Assembly (NCBI RefSeq): GCF_042676025.1
Contig: NZ_JBHTJP010000032.1
Coordinates: forward strand, 1,054,001-1,118,000
DNA: 64,000 nucleotides
Origin: Salinimicrobium gaetbulicola
Lineage (GTDB): Bacteria > Bacteroidota > Bacteroidia > Flavobacteriales > Flavobacteriaceae
Direction: 5' to 3'
Shown: in pieces, positions 1-9,600 of the stretch
How positions within the stretch are numbered: the stretch's first letter is position 1
Layout of the letters: each line of letters opens with the position of its first letter
The notes under the pieces: model-generated
What the model was told of the DNA's origin: nothing
Database searches by the model: none
What the model saw: the letters and a program-made list of their open reading frames with translations, nothing else
Translations under genes and position numbers: made by a program

Positions 1-869
1 GTTCCTACAAGATCTGCAACGTTCGCTCCAATTTTGGTTTTGAAGTATTTACGATCTTTAGCTTCGGTTCCAACTACAGCAAGAGTTCTTTCTGCATTAA
101 ATTTTCCAGTAAGGAAAAGCTCCCCGATTATAGCAACATCTTCAGGGTTCACCGTCCATACACGCTCTCCAATATTAATAGGATCGATATTATGGATCTG
201 CACACCAACATTTGAAGCAGGGTGCGGTCCTGAAACCATGTGTGTTTCTACATTTTGAAGCCCTTTGAAAGCGCTGCTTCCATTTGCATAAGAAACATGC
301 ACTTTTCCGGCAGTAAGTTTAGACAAGGCGTTCAAACCTGCCTGGAAAGCATCCATTTTATCTTTCAGCAAGAATTCAACGTCTGCAGATAGCGGAGCCG
401 TGTTCATTGCCGAAACAAAGATTGCTTTTGGAGTATCTTTCGGGTCTGCTACGATGTCGTATGGTCTCTGGCTCACAAAAGCCCAGCATCCGCTTTCCAG
501 GATCCTGTTCTTCACAGCTTCTGCATCGGCAGTAAGCGGATCCATAGTTCCAAATTCCTTATAGGAATCTGTTGCATCAGCCTCAAGGATAATTTCCATG
601 ATGCGGCGTTTATCGCCACGCTTGATCTCTTTTAGAGTACCACTAACTGGTGAGGTAAAGCGAACTTCAGGGGTATATTTGGAGAAGAAAAGTTCATCTC
701 CTGCCTGAACGGCAGCCCCTTCCTTCACAACCATCTTCGGAACAACTGCATGAAAGTCCGGCGGTTTTATCGCGAAAGTCTTTGAGCGGGGTGCATCAAC
801 TATTGTTTTGTCCGCCTCCCCTTTTAATCGTAGGGTAAGCCCTCTTTTAATTCTAATGTCGTTTGACAT
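1..869 (-). CDS. nqrA: Na+-translocating NADH:quinone reductase subunit A, N-terminal part (partial)
   Basis: The reverse strand reads from an ATG at 869 to the window edge without a stop, giving about 289 residues that begin MSNDIRIKRGLTLRLKGEAD. This and following stretches such as FAIKPPDFHAVVPKM are characteristic of NqrA. The subunit belongs to the six-subunit Na+-NQR complex of the inner membrane, which oxidises NADH, reduces quinone and exports Na+. The gene is cut by the left edge, so its C-terminus and any nqrB-F partners lie outside. It is divergent from the T9SS plug gene, and a TAnnTTTG element lies 35-42 bases upstream of the start. A sodium pump agrees with a marine lifestyle, which is inference. 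The identification comes from recalled family sequence, not a search. Confidence 0.93.
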   Translation of the reverse strand, partial: MSNDIRIKRGLTLRLKGEADKTIVDAPRSKTFAIKPPDFHAVVPKMVVKEGAAVQAGDELFFSKYTPEVRFTSPVSGTLKEIKRGDKRRIMEIILEADATDSYKEFGTMDPLTADAEAVKNRILESGCWAFVSQRPYDIVADPKDTPKAIFVSAMNTAPLSADVEFLLKDKMDAFQAGLNALSKLTAGKVHVSYANGSSAFKGLQNVETHMVSGPHPASNVGVQIHNIDPINIGERVWTVNPEDVAIIGELFLTGKFNAERTLAVVGTEAKDRKYFKTKIGANVADLVG

Positions 870-903
870 AGGATGGAGTGTTAAAATTCATTTAAAATTG
901 GTG

Positions 904-911
904 CAAATTTA
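904..911 (-). promoter_or_regulatory. Putative -7 promoter element of nqrA
   Basis: The reverse strand reads TAAATTTG, an exact match to the Bacteroidota -7 consensus TAnnTTTG, 35 bases before the nqrA start. No clear -33 TTTG is seen; an ATTG lies at 934-937. Confidence 0.5.
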
Positions 912-1030
912 TGCATTTTACCCCCACACTTCCCAATTTAAAATCAATTAATTTGGGCTGTTTTGCTGTTAAAATGACCAAATACTGATCCTAATCAGTT
1001 TTTCAGTATCTTTAAATTTTAATTCAAGGA

Positions 1031-2284
1031 ATGAAGACATTTATCACCCTGATTCTCGCTTTTTTCGCACTTCCTTTATCCGTCTGGTCCCAGGGAATAA
1101 TAGAAAAAGTTCCACCAAATTATATTCGCACGGTTATTTTCAACAGCGGCAATTCCTATAGCGGGGTTCCCGTTATCGAACTGGGCTCCGGACTCAATCT
1201 TGAATTTGATGACATTATTGGGGATGAAGCCAACTATTATTACACCATAGAGCATTACAATTACGATTGGACACCTTCTCAACTTGTCAAATCTGAATAC
1301 ATGGAAGGTTTTGACAATGTAAGGATCGTGAATTACCAAAACTCCTATAACACTCTTCAGCTTTATTCCCATTACCGGTTAAACATTCCGAATGAAGATA
1401 CTCAGAGATTAAAGGTTTCCGGAAATTACATGCTCAAGGTATTTAATGAAGCTAGGGAATTGATCTTTTCCAGAAAATTCATCATTTATCAACCTCTTAC
1501 TTCGGTTGCGGTAGAGATCAAAAAATCAAGGGACGTACGATTCATCCATACCAAGCAAGTGGTGAATTTCTCTGTCAACTCCCCTGATTTCATTATCCGA
1601 AATCCTGAAGAATCGGTTAGAGCAGTGATCCTTCAGAATAATAATCTCAAAACTGGGATCTACAACATCAAACCTCAATATAATATAGGTAATGAACTGA
1701 TCTATAAATATGATCAACCCACTGCCTTTTGGGCCGGCAATGAATTCCTGAACTTTGACAGCAAGGATCTAAGAGCAGCCACTGTAAAAATTCGCTCCAT
1801 AGAAGTTAAAGATCTTTACCATCATTACCTATTCAGGGACCAGATAAGGGCTTTTGAACCCTATACGTATAATCCGGATATAAACGGAAAGTTTGTGGTG
1901 AGAACCATGCAGGGCAGAGATAACTCAATCGAGGCCGGGTATGTATGGACTCATTTTGCCTTACAGACCACTGAAAAATTTAATGAAGTGGAAGTACACC
2001 TTTATGGTGGATTCAATAATTTTATTCTGGACGACAGCACCAGGCTGGAGTATAATCCCCTGACAGGCACCTATGAAACCGCCAGGCTCTTCAAACAGGG
2101 ATACTACGATTATAAATATGTATTACTTCGGAAAGACGGTACGCTGGATGAAGGCTTTTTCAGCGGAAATTTCACATCTACAGAAAATGATTATACAGTG
2201 ATCATATATTACCACCCCCCAGGAGCCAGATTTTCAAGAGTAATTGGAGTTGGAAATCAAAACTCGGTTACTATTTCGAATTAA
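1031..2284 (+). CDS. Type IX secretion system plug-family protein (formerly DUF5103)
   Basis: This 417-residue protein starts with a signal peptide (MKTFITLILAFFALPLSVWS, cleavage near residue 20), so it is exported to the periplasm. The rest resembles the family first named DUF5103 and now described as T9SS plug protein: an N-terminal domain with the stretch YTIEHYNYDW near residues 75-85, then a beta-rich C-terminal half. In Flavobacterium johnsoniae a protein of this family occupies the lumen of the SprA translocon when its partner is absent and so prevents leakage; whether this homolog does the same is inference. It is followed after 28 bases by the DUF3667 gene and then by apaG, probably as one transcript. 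Location near three giant T9SS substrates is notable. Family assignment is from recalled sequence. Confidence 0.8.
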   Translation: MKTFITLILAFFALPLSVWSQGIIEKVPPNYIRTVIFNSGNSYSGVPVIELGSGLNLEFDDIIGDEANYYYTIEHYNYDWTPSQLVKSEYMEGFDNVRIVNYQNSYNTLQLYSHYRLNIPNEDTQRLKVSGNYMLKVFNEARELIFSRKFIIYQPLTSVAVEIKKSRDVRFIHTKQVVNFSVNSPDFIIRNPEESVRAVILQNNNLKTGIYNIKPQYNIGNELIYKYDQPTAFWAGNEFLNFDSKDLRAATVKIRSIEVKDLYHHYLFRDQIRAFEPYTYNPDINGKFVVRTMQGRDNSIEAGYVWTHFALQTTEKFNEVEVHLYGGFNNFILDDSTRLEYNPLTGTYETARLFKQGYYDYKYVLLRKDGTLDEGFFSGNFTSTENDYTVIIYYHPPGARFSRVIGVGNQNSVTISN

Positions 2285-2312
2285 CATATATTTGGGATTG
2301 TAATTATAACGC

Positions 2313-3476
2313 ATGGACCCGGACAAAAAATTACTACCAGAAGGCAAGTTCACCATTTTGCCTAAAATGAAAAAAGAAAGGCACCAGTTAAAATACCGTA
2401 GCACGGTTTGCCTTAACTGTAAACATCCTTTAGATATAAGCGATGAATACTGTTCTAACTGCGGGCAATTGAACAGTACAAAGAAACTGGCCTTCAATGA
2501 CTTTTTCAATGAGTTCTTTGCAGGAATCATGGCATATGACTCCAGGTTTTACAGGACCCTGGGCGTTCTTCTGTTTAAACCCGGTAAGATCTCGAAAGAT
2601 TATATTGAGGGAAAACGTGTAAGGTACGCGAACCCGTACAGATTCTACTTAAGCGCTTCGATCATCTTCTTTCTTCTGTGGACTTTTCCACAGGATCTAG
2701 AATCCATAGAAACTCCCGACGTAGTTATACCCAGTGAAGAGGAAAGCGCCAGAATAGATTCCTTGCTAACCATAGAAAGAGAGAACAACCCTGCCCTGGA
2801 TTCAATCCTCACTAAAAATAAAACTGCCAAAGCTTTAATCGAAAAAGGGGTAAATAAGAAAAAAGAAGAACCTAAAGAAAAAGAAGACGTTTACCTTCCA
2901 GAGGTACAGCTGGACACCATGAGCTTCTTCAACCGAATGACAAGAAAGGTTACTATCTTTAATAGCCATTATGAAGAGACTGAAGATAAAAATGCAGATG
3001 CAGCCCTGGAAAGTTTAAAATACTCCAACACCACTTTAAATCACTGGTTGTATAAAAAAACGGTGGATGCCCACGAGTTCATTAAAAATCCCGGACTTTT
3101 TCTCAGCTATTTTGTCAGTAAACTACCCTTCATAATCTTCTTCTACCTTCCCGTTTTCGCGCTTTTCATTTGGTTATTATACCTGCGCAGGCCGTTCACC
3201 TACATGGAACATCTCATTTTTACATTTCATAATCAAACCACCTGGTTCGTAATGTTTGGGTTGGTCCTTATCCTGGAATGGATCTTCCAGGTTGGATGGA
3301 TCACAGGTTTTGCGGTGCTAATATTTTTGTTTTACCTCTACAAAGCATTCAGAAGGTTTTATGGACAAGGGAGAGTTAAAACCATTTTAAAGTTTATTAT
3401 AATCAATATAATATTCTTTACTTTAGCCATAGTTGCAACAATATTCTCAGTTCTTGCATCTTTTGCAATTTATTAA
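2313..3476 (+). CDS. DUF3667 zinc-ribbon membrane protein
   Basis: This 387-residue protein has an N-terminal zinc ribbon with cysteines at about 33, 36, 47 and 50 (CLNCKHPLDISDEYCSNCGQ). Next comes the family motif region around residues 68-110 (LLFKPGKISKDYIEGKRVRY, then a first membrane segment). A charged Lys/Glu-rich stretch lies at about 150-200, and three or four hydrophobic helices lie between about 270 and 387. This is the DUF3667 layout; the molecular function is unknown. It sits 28 bases after the plug-family gene and 3 bases before apaG, which suggests co-transcription. The zinc ribbon suggests a cytoplasmic sensing or interaction domain on an inner-membrane anchor, which is inference only. 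Confidence 0.82.
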   Translation: MDPDKKLLPEGKFTILPKMKKERHQLKYRSTVCLNCKHPLDISDEYCSNCGQLNSTKKLAFNDFFNEFFAGIMAYDSRFYRTLGVLLFKPGKISKDYIEGKRVRYANPYRFYLSASIIFFLLWTFPQDLESIETPDVVIPSEEESARIDSLLTIERENNPALDSILTKNKTAKALIEKGVNKKKEEPKEKEDVYLPEVQLDTMSFFNRMTRKVTIFNSHYEETEDKNADAALESLKYSNTTLNHWLYKKTVDAHEFIKNPGLFLSYFVSKLPFIIFFYLPVFALFIWLLYLRRPFTYMEHLIFTFHNQTTWFVMFGLVLILEWIFQVGWITGFAVLIFLFYLYKAFRRFYGQGRVKTILKFIIINIIFFTLAIVATIFSVLASFAIY

Positions 3477-3479
3477 GAT

Positions 3480-3866
3480 ATGATCCAACAAGTCACCAGA
3501 GGTATTAAGATATCTATAGAGACCAATTTTGAAGGGACCTTTCATAAGAATTACAGGGTCCATTTCGCCTTTGGGTACAGAATTACGATCGAAAATCAAA
3601 GCAAGGATTCAGTCCAGCTTACGTCCCGCTTCTGGCGTATCAAGGACGCGCTGAACAATACTGAGGTAATTGAGGGCGAGGGAGTGATCGGGAAAAAACC
3701 GGTTCTAAAGCCGGGTGAATCCCATACCTATAAAAGCGGATGCCTGCTTGCTTCCCCATTTGGTTCTATGAGCGGATTTTACAGCATGATCAATTTTACT
3801 TCAACCCGTAAGTTCATGGTAGCCATCCCATCCTTTAAATTAAGTGCACCTTTCGCGCTTAACTAG
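3480..3866 (+). CDS. apaG: ApaG family protein
   Basis: This 128-residue protein matches ApaG, a single immunoglobulin-like beta-sandwich domain: YRITIENQSKDSVQLTSRFW near residues 33-52, the glycine-rich GEGVIGKKPVLKPGE at about 60-75, and the typical GSMSGFYSM segment at about 97-105. ApaG homologs have been linked to Co2+/Mg2+ homeostasis and diadenosine tetraphosphate levels in enterobacteria, but the biochemical role is unsettled. The start lies 3 bases after the DUF3667 stop, so translation is probably coupled. Its 3' end overlaps the convergent NRDE gene by 8 bases. Confidence 0.9.
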   Translation: MIQQVTRGIKISIETNFEGTFHKNYRVHFAFGYRITIENQSKDSVQLTSRFWRIKDALNNTEVIEGEGVIGKKPVLKPGESHTYKSGCLLASPFGSMSGFYSMINFTSTRKFMVAIPSFKLSAPFALN

Positions 3867-4587
3867 AACGAAGATCTTCAGAAATTTCAATTTTTGTTAT
3901 CTCATCTGAAAGCAGGTTCCTGTAATAAAATTTCAGTTTCCCTTCGGAAAGCGCTACCTGGGAGATACTTTGGGTTTTGATGAATCCACGGTCCATGATC
4001 ACATCTACATTTTTATCCCCGGTACCTGCGGAAGTATGGAAATCCAACAGGTCTTCAGCTGTTAAGGAACGCTCTTTTCTAAATTCCCTAAACCAGCTTT
4101 CCCGAAGCAGTTTCATTTCCGAAGTATACAACGGCGAAGACGACCAGATATGGGGTTCAGATTCCAGGGCTTTCAAATGTTTTCTGCGACCGTCCCATAC
4201 CAACTCCAAAAGTTTGAGTTCTGAAGACCAATCCACTCCAATCACAGTAAAGGGCTCTACATTTTCCAGGTCATAATCTTTAATGGCCGTTGTCAAGACA
4301 GGAGCGTCCAAAAGGTCCTTTACCACTACTCCCCTGCTCAACCGGTATGGTGGCTTTCTTTCGTGGCGTTCAAATTCTCCATTCAAAAGACAGATCGTTC
4401 GTTTGCGCTCACTTACACCTATCCAGGTACCACCGCCAACCTCATCTTTGGGATAGAGTTTTAAAATGTCATTTTCAGAATATATTTTGGGCGGAAGAGT
4501 TTTACGACCATTGGCCTCATCACGATTGGAGGTAAGTATGAATCCCTCGGAAGGGCTTTTAAAGGGAATTAACGTTACAGTACACAT
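3859..4587 (-). CDS. NRDE family protein (TANGO2 homolog)
   Basis: This 242-residue protein starts MCTVTLIP and carries the family signature NRDE at residues 21-24. Cysteine 2 right after the initiator Met is the conserved N-terminal residue of the family, whose fold is related to Ntn-hydrolases. Eukaryotic TANGO2 has been linked to Golgi organisation, lipid and haem handling; bacterial members have no firm function. A TGGGTWIGVS-like segment (GGGTWIGVSE) near residues 52-61 is also typical. The gene converges on apaG with an 8-base overlap and has no partner gene that would suggest a pathway. Confidence 0.85.
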   Translation of the reverse strand: MCTVTLIPFKSPSEGFILTSNRDEANGRKTLPPKIYSENDILKLYPKDEVGGGTWIGVSERKRTICLLNGEFERHERKPPYRLSRGVVVKDLLDAPVLTTAIKDYDLENVEPFTVIGVDWSSELKLLELVWDGRRKHLKALESEPHIWSSSPLYTSEMKLLRESWFREFRKERSLTAEDLLDFHTSAGTGDKNVDVIMDRGFIKTQSISQVALSEGKLKFYYRNLLSDEITKIEISEDLRSS

Positions 4588-4726
4588 ATTATGAAAATAC
4601 TAAGAAATGACGATTAAATCCCGAAATTTTGTTTAAAATTCAGCTTTTGTTAGGGGATCCAAAATACTTTTAATTTATTTACCTTTACAGACCATTAAGT
4701 ACAAATCAAAAAAACATATAAATATT

Positions 4727-6352
4727 ATGGGAAAAGGTGTATTCCAGGTTCCACAAGCAGTAAATGAACCTGTAAAATCATATGCTCCCGGAACCCCTGA
4801 AAGAGAGGCTGTTCTTAAAGCATATAAAGATCTATATAATTCAAAAGTAGAAGTTCCTTTATATATTGGAGGTGAAGAGATCAAAACAGGAGATACTGCT
4901 CCTATGAATCCTCCACACGACCACCAGCATCATCTTGGAGACTACCACAAGGCTTCAAAAGAACATGTGGAAAAAGCGATCGAATCTGCTTTAGAGGCTC
5001 GTGAAAAATGGGCAAACCTGGAATGGGAACAAAGAGCAGCGGTTTTTCTTAAGGCAGCCGAATTGATTGCCGGGCCATACCGTTACAAGATCAATGCTGC
5101 TACAATGTTGGGGCAGTCAAAAAACATATTCCAGGCAGAGATCGATGCTGCATGTGAGCTAATCGATTTCCTGCGTTTCAACGTGGAATATATGACTCGT
5201 ATTTATGAAGAACAGCCTGAATCCAGTTCTGAAGCATGGAACAGGCTTGAATACCGTCCTTTAGAAGGATTCGTATACGCGGTGACTCCATTTAACTTTA
5301 CAGCAATCGCCGGTAACCTGCCATCAGCTCCTGCTATGATGGGGAATGTGGCAGTTTGGAAACCGAGTGATTCCCAGGTTTATTCAGCCCAGGTGATCAT
5401 GGAAGTATTTAAGGAAGCCGGTCTACCTGACGGAGTCATCAATATGGTAATGGGAGATCCAAAAATGATCTCAGATGTTGTTCTTTCTCATAAGGATTTC
5501 GCTGGCTTACACTTTACAGGAAGTACAACCGTATTCAAGAACCTTTGGAAACAAATTGGTGATAACATTCACAATTACAGATCTTATCCAAGAATCGTAG
5601 GTGAGACAGGAGGAAAAGATTTCATTCTTGCCCACCCAAGTGCTAAGCCAAAACAGGTAGCAACAGCTATTTCAAGAGGAGCATTTGAATTCCAGGGTCA
5701 AAAATGTAGTGCCGCTTCGAGAGTTTACATTCCAAAAAGTATGTGGGATGAAGTGAAGAATTACGTGATCGAAGACGTGAAATCCTTTAAAATGGGATCT
5801 CCGGAAGATATGAGCAATTTTATCACAGCCGTGATCCACGAAGGTTCTTTTGACAAACTTGCCGGATATATAGATAACGCGAAAAAAGATGATGACGCCG
5901 AGATCATTGTTGGAGGTAACTATGACAAATCAAAAGGATATTTCATAGAGCCTACAGTTATCCTTACTTCAAACCCTAAATACAGCACTATGTGTACTGA
6001 GTTGTTCGGACCTGTAGTTACTGTATATGTTTATGAGGACGAGAAATGGAATGAAACATTGAAATTGGTAGATGAGTCGGAATACGCACTTACAGGCGCC
6101 ATTCTTTCTCAGGATCGTTATGCTGCTGCCGAAGCGACCAAAGCGTTACAAAACGCTGCCGGAAACTTCTACATCAATGATAAACCGACCGGTGCAGTAG
6201 TAGGACAGCAACCATTTGGTGGAGCTCGTGGTAGTGGAACCAATGATAAAGCAGGTTCTATTTTAAACTTATATCGTTGGATATCTCCAAGAACAATTAA
6301 GGAAACCTTTGTAACTCCAACAGATTACAGATATCCTTTCTTAGGAGAGTAA
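4727..6352 (+). CDS. pruA: L-glutamate gamma-semialdehyde (P5C) dehydrogenase
   Basis: At 541 residues this has the usual length of monofunctional 1-pyrroline-5-carboxylate dehydrogenases of the aldehyde dehydrogenase superfamily. It oxidises glutamate semialdehyde to glutamate with NAD+, the second step of proline catabolism. Visible motifs are the nucleotide-binding HFTGS near 262-266, the general base Glu293 in VGETGG, and the catalytic Cys327 in FQGQKCSAASR. The C-terminus PFGGARGSGTNDKAG is also typical. Proline dehydrogenase is not in the window, so this is not a PutA-type fusion. The gene stands alone between a divergent NRDE gene and a strong terminator at 6380. Confidence 0.95.
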   Translation: MGKGVFQVPQAVNEPVKSYAPGTPEREAVLKAYKDLYNSKVEVPLYIGGEEIKTGDTAPMNPPHDHQHHLGDYHKASKEHVEKAIESALEAREKWANLEWEQRAAVFLKAAELIAGPYRYKINAATMLGQSKNIFQAEIDAACELIDFLRFNVEYMTRIYEEQPESSSEAWNRLEYRPLEGFVYAVTPFNFTAIAGNLPSAPAMMGNVAVWKPSDSQVYSAQVIMEVFKEAGLPDGVINMVMGDPKMISDVVLSHKDFAGLHFTGSTTVFKNLWKQIGDNIHNYRSYPRIVGETGGKDFILAHPSAKPKQVATAISRGAFEFQGQKCSAASRVYIPKSMWDEVKNYVIEDVKSFKMGSPEDMSNFITAVIHEGSFDKLAGYIDNAKKDDDAEIIVGGNYDKSKGYFIEPTVILTSNPKYSTMCTELFGPVVTVYVYEDEKWNETLKLVDESEYALTGAILSQDRYAAAEATKALQNAAGNFYINDKPTGAVVGQQPFGGARGSGTNDKAGSILNLYRWISPRTIKETFVTPTDYRYPFLGE

Positions 6353-6379
6353 TATTTCGAAAAATCACCGAAATAATAG

Positions 6380-6412
6380 AGGCCGATCAAATTAATTTGA
6401 TCGGCCTTTTTG
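6380..6412 (+). terminator. Rho-independent terminator after pruA
   Basis: AGGCCGATCAAATT is followed directly by its exact reverse complement (28 bases, 6380-6407) and a T run. The pairing is perfect, with only the central bases available for a loop. Confidence 0.9.
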
Positions 6413-6600
6413 TTATGGCAAAATCCCTAATAAAAACCTAACAATCAGTTTTTTTCATAATTTTTTTAATCGGTTTTTTCCGACATATAAAAGGTTAATT
6501 GATCATAATACCGAGAATCTCTATTCTTCAACGTTTTTTCAATCCCCTTTACCGATTAGACTATATATTCTTAACAAGAAGCTGTAAATTAGGTTATTAA

Positions 6601-6641
6601 ACTCTCTTCAGAGAGTGTACTCCCCCCATTGTACTCCCCCC
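6601..6641 (+). promoter_or_regulatory. Leader hairpin and C-rich direct repeat before giant gene 1
   Basis: An inverted repeat ACTCTC-TTCA-GAGAGT (6601-6616) is followed at once by two copies of GTACTCCCCCC (6617-6627 and 6631-6641), 14 bases apart. The block ends 23 bases before the chosen ATG at 6665. C6 runs are rare in this AT-rich context. The position suggests control of translation or a protein-binding site, which is inference. The rest of 6413-6600 holds no gene that I can see. Confidence 0.45.
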
Positions 6642-6664
6642 AATTATTTTCAAAATTGTTTGCT

Positions 6665-9600
6665 ATGGCGAAAAAATTACTCTCGTTTACCGTATTATTT
6701 TTGGGGTTGGGTTTAGGATTGACTTTTGGACAATGCCCTTCTTCCGTTGGATTATCATCAAATGTAGGGAGCACCATTTGTGAAGGGACTCCGGTAACCT
6801 TCAGTGCATCTATTAAAGACAACACCAAATACGACTACGAATGGCTGGTGAATGGCACAGTCATTTCCGGAGAAAATGATTTCACTTATGGTCCTGTCGC
6901 TACTCTTAGTAATGGAGACAAAATCCAGGTTAGGATCAATGAGGCTGACGGTGTTTCCTGTAACGTCACCAGTACGGAATATACTATAACAGTAAATCCC
7001 AAAAGAACCCCAACGGTTTCTTTAAGTTCAGGTAAAACAGCTATTTGTCCTTCCGGTTCTATAACCATAAAAGCTTCTAATACCAATGGAGGATCCCCTC
7101 CACAGTACACCTGGTCCATAAATGGACTGGACACTGGAAAATCGGGCGCAAATGTAACTTTTAGCGGGACCGAACTTTCACCTGGTTCCAATATTATCAA
7201 GGTGGTCCTAACGAGCAGTCTTGATTGTGTGACATCTTCAACAGCAGAGGATACATTTGAAGTAACCTTAAACCCGGATGCAACTATCGATGACCCCGGA
7301 AATAAAGATCAAACTCTTTGTATAAACACATCAATAAACCCGATTATTTTTAGTATTTCCGGAGGCGGCACCGGTGCAACTGTTTCCGGACTTCCTGCAG
7401 GATTATCGGGATCATTCAATAGCGGCCAGTTTACCATCAGTGGAAGTCCAAGTACTTCCGGAACATTCAATTATACTGTGACTACTACAGGTAGCTGTGC
7501 GCAAACCAGTAATTCGGGTACCATCACTGTAAACCCAGATGCCACAATAAGTCTTGCCTCAGGAAACAATAATCAAACGCTTTGCCAGGGAGAAGAAATT
7601 ACTTCGATCGTCTATGATATTGGAGAAACCGGAACTGGTGCCCAGTTTTCGGGTTTACCTTCAGGCTTTACAGGTAGCTACTCAGGTGGACAATACACTA
7701 TTTCAGGATCTTCCAGTTCCATAGGAACTCATAATTACACCATCTATGCAACTGGATCCTGCGGAAATTCAACATCTTTAAGCGGATCCGTAACCATCAA
7801 TGAAAATCTTACTCCAGGGGTAAGCATCGTATCTAATGATGCCGATAATACAATTTGCGAGGGCACGGAAGTCACTTTTACCGCCACACCGGTCAATGGG
7901 GGTTCTAACCCCTCTTTCCAATGGCTGGTTAATGGAAGTAGTGCAGGATCAAATAGCCCGATATTTAAGACCTCTAACCTTTTAGATGGTCAAAGCGTAG
8001 AAGTAGTTATTACGTCTAGCGAAACCTGTGTTACAACTGCAACCGCAACTAGTAATTCCATAGTAACCACGGTCAATCCAAATTTAACTCCATCGGTTAC
8101 GGTGAGTGCCAGTGACAGCGATGTTTGCCAGGGTGATTCGGTTACATTTACAGCCACTCCGGTTAATGGTGGATCTTCGCCTTCTTATCAATGGAAAATC
8201 GATGGAAGCAATGTCGGTAACGATAGTCCAACTTTTGCAACTACAGGTTTAAACGCCGGACAAAGCGTTACCGTTGTCATGACCTCGAACGAAACTTGTT
8301 TAGCCACTGCTTCAGCTACAAGTGAACCGGTAAGCGTTACAGTCAATCCAAATCTTACTCCAGAAGTTACTATTACTTCAAATGATGATGACAACCTCAC
8401 CTGTGCCGGGAATCAAGTTACCTTTACTGCAATCCCAGTAAATGGCGGAAGTTCTCCAACCTATCAATGGCAGGTTAATGGTTCTGATGTAACCGGATCA
8501 GGAGACTCCTATACTACCACGAATCTAAGTAACAATGATGTGGTAAGAGTAATTTTGACCTCCAATGAAGAATGCCTATTCGTTTCAACGGCAACCAGTA
8601 ACGAGATTGTTACCAGAGTCGATTCACAAATTAGCAGTGTCACTCCTTCAGCCATTTCAGGTCCGTCTGCAATTTGTCCCGTAGTTACAGGAATAACCTA
8701 TTCTATCGATGTTATTCCGGGGGCTACCTCGTACCTGTGGTCCTTCCCTAATGGTTGGCAGATTACCTCAGGCGAGGATACCAATTCCGTTACCGTTACA
8801 GCAAATACAAATGCCGCTTCCGGTACAATAACCGTTAAGGGGAAAAATGAATGCGGTGAAACTCTCACTTCTAGCCTGGATGTTTCCACCGGAACCGTAG
8901 TATATGTTTCCGCTGGTCCTGATCAAACGGTGTGTACGGGAACAACTTCTGTACAATTGGCGGGAGAAATAGGAGGTGTTATCAATAAAAATAGCGAATG
9001 GGACTGGAGCGCGAGTGTTTCAGGTGGAGAATTTTCCAATCTAGCCAAACTTGACGCCGTATTTACGCTACCGTCAAATATCAGGGATAATGGCGGAACG
9101 ATCGTCATTAAGATTAATTCCATTGACCCTCCGGGCGATTGCCCCGCCCAGGAAGATGAAATGGTTATCACAGTTTTAAAAGACGCCACTATCAGTGATC
9201 CGACTAATAAAAACCAGGATATCTGTATCAACACATCAATTTCAAACATTGCATTTAACATCGGAGAAGCTGGAACAGGCGCGACAGCCACAGGGTTACC
9301 AGCCGGGATTTCCGGTACTTATGAAAACGGTGTTTTCACGCTAACAGGAACTCCAACAGAAGACGGAACATTTAATTACACCATAAATACTACTGGAAAT
9401 TGTGGATCCCAGCAAACTTCACAAACAGGGACAATTATCGTATTACCCGACCAAACGATCAGCGACCCCACCAATAAAAGCCAGGACCTGTGTATCAACA
9501 CCACTTTAGACCCAATAACTTTCGATGTTAATTCTTCAGTAAATAACGTAACTGTTTCAGGTTTACCTGCCGGCCTTTCAGGAGTCTTTAATAATGGAAG

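Noticed and set aside
34..258. Forward-strand open frame of 74 codons at the left edge
   Set aside because: It is antisense to the clear NqrA coding sequence.
6629..6664. TTG start for giant gene 1
   Set aside because: It would put 12 residues before a complete signal peptide and begin within the C-rich repeat; the ATG at 6665 is better.
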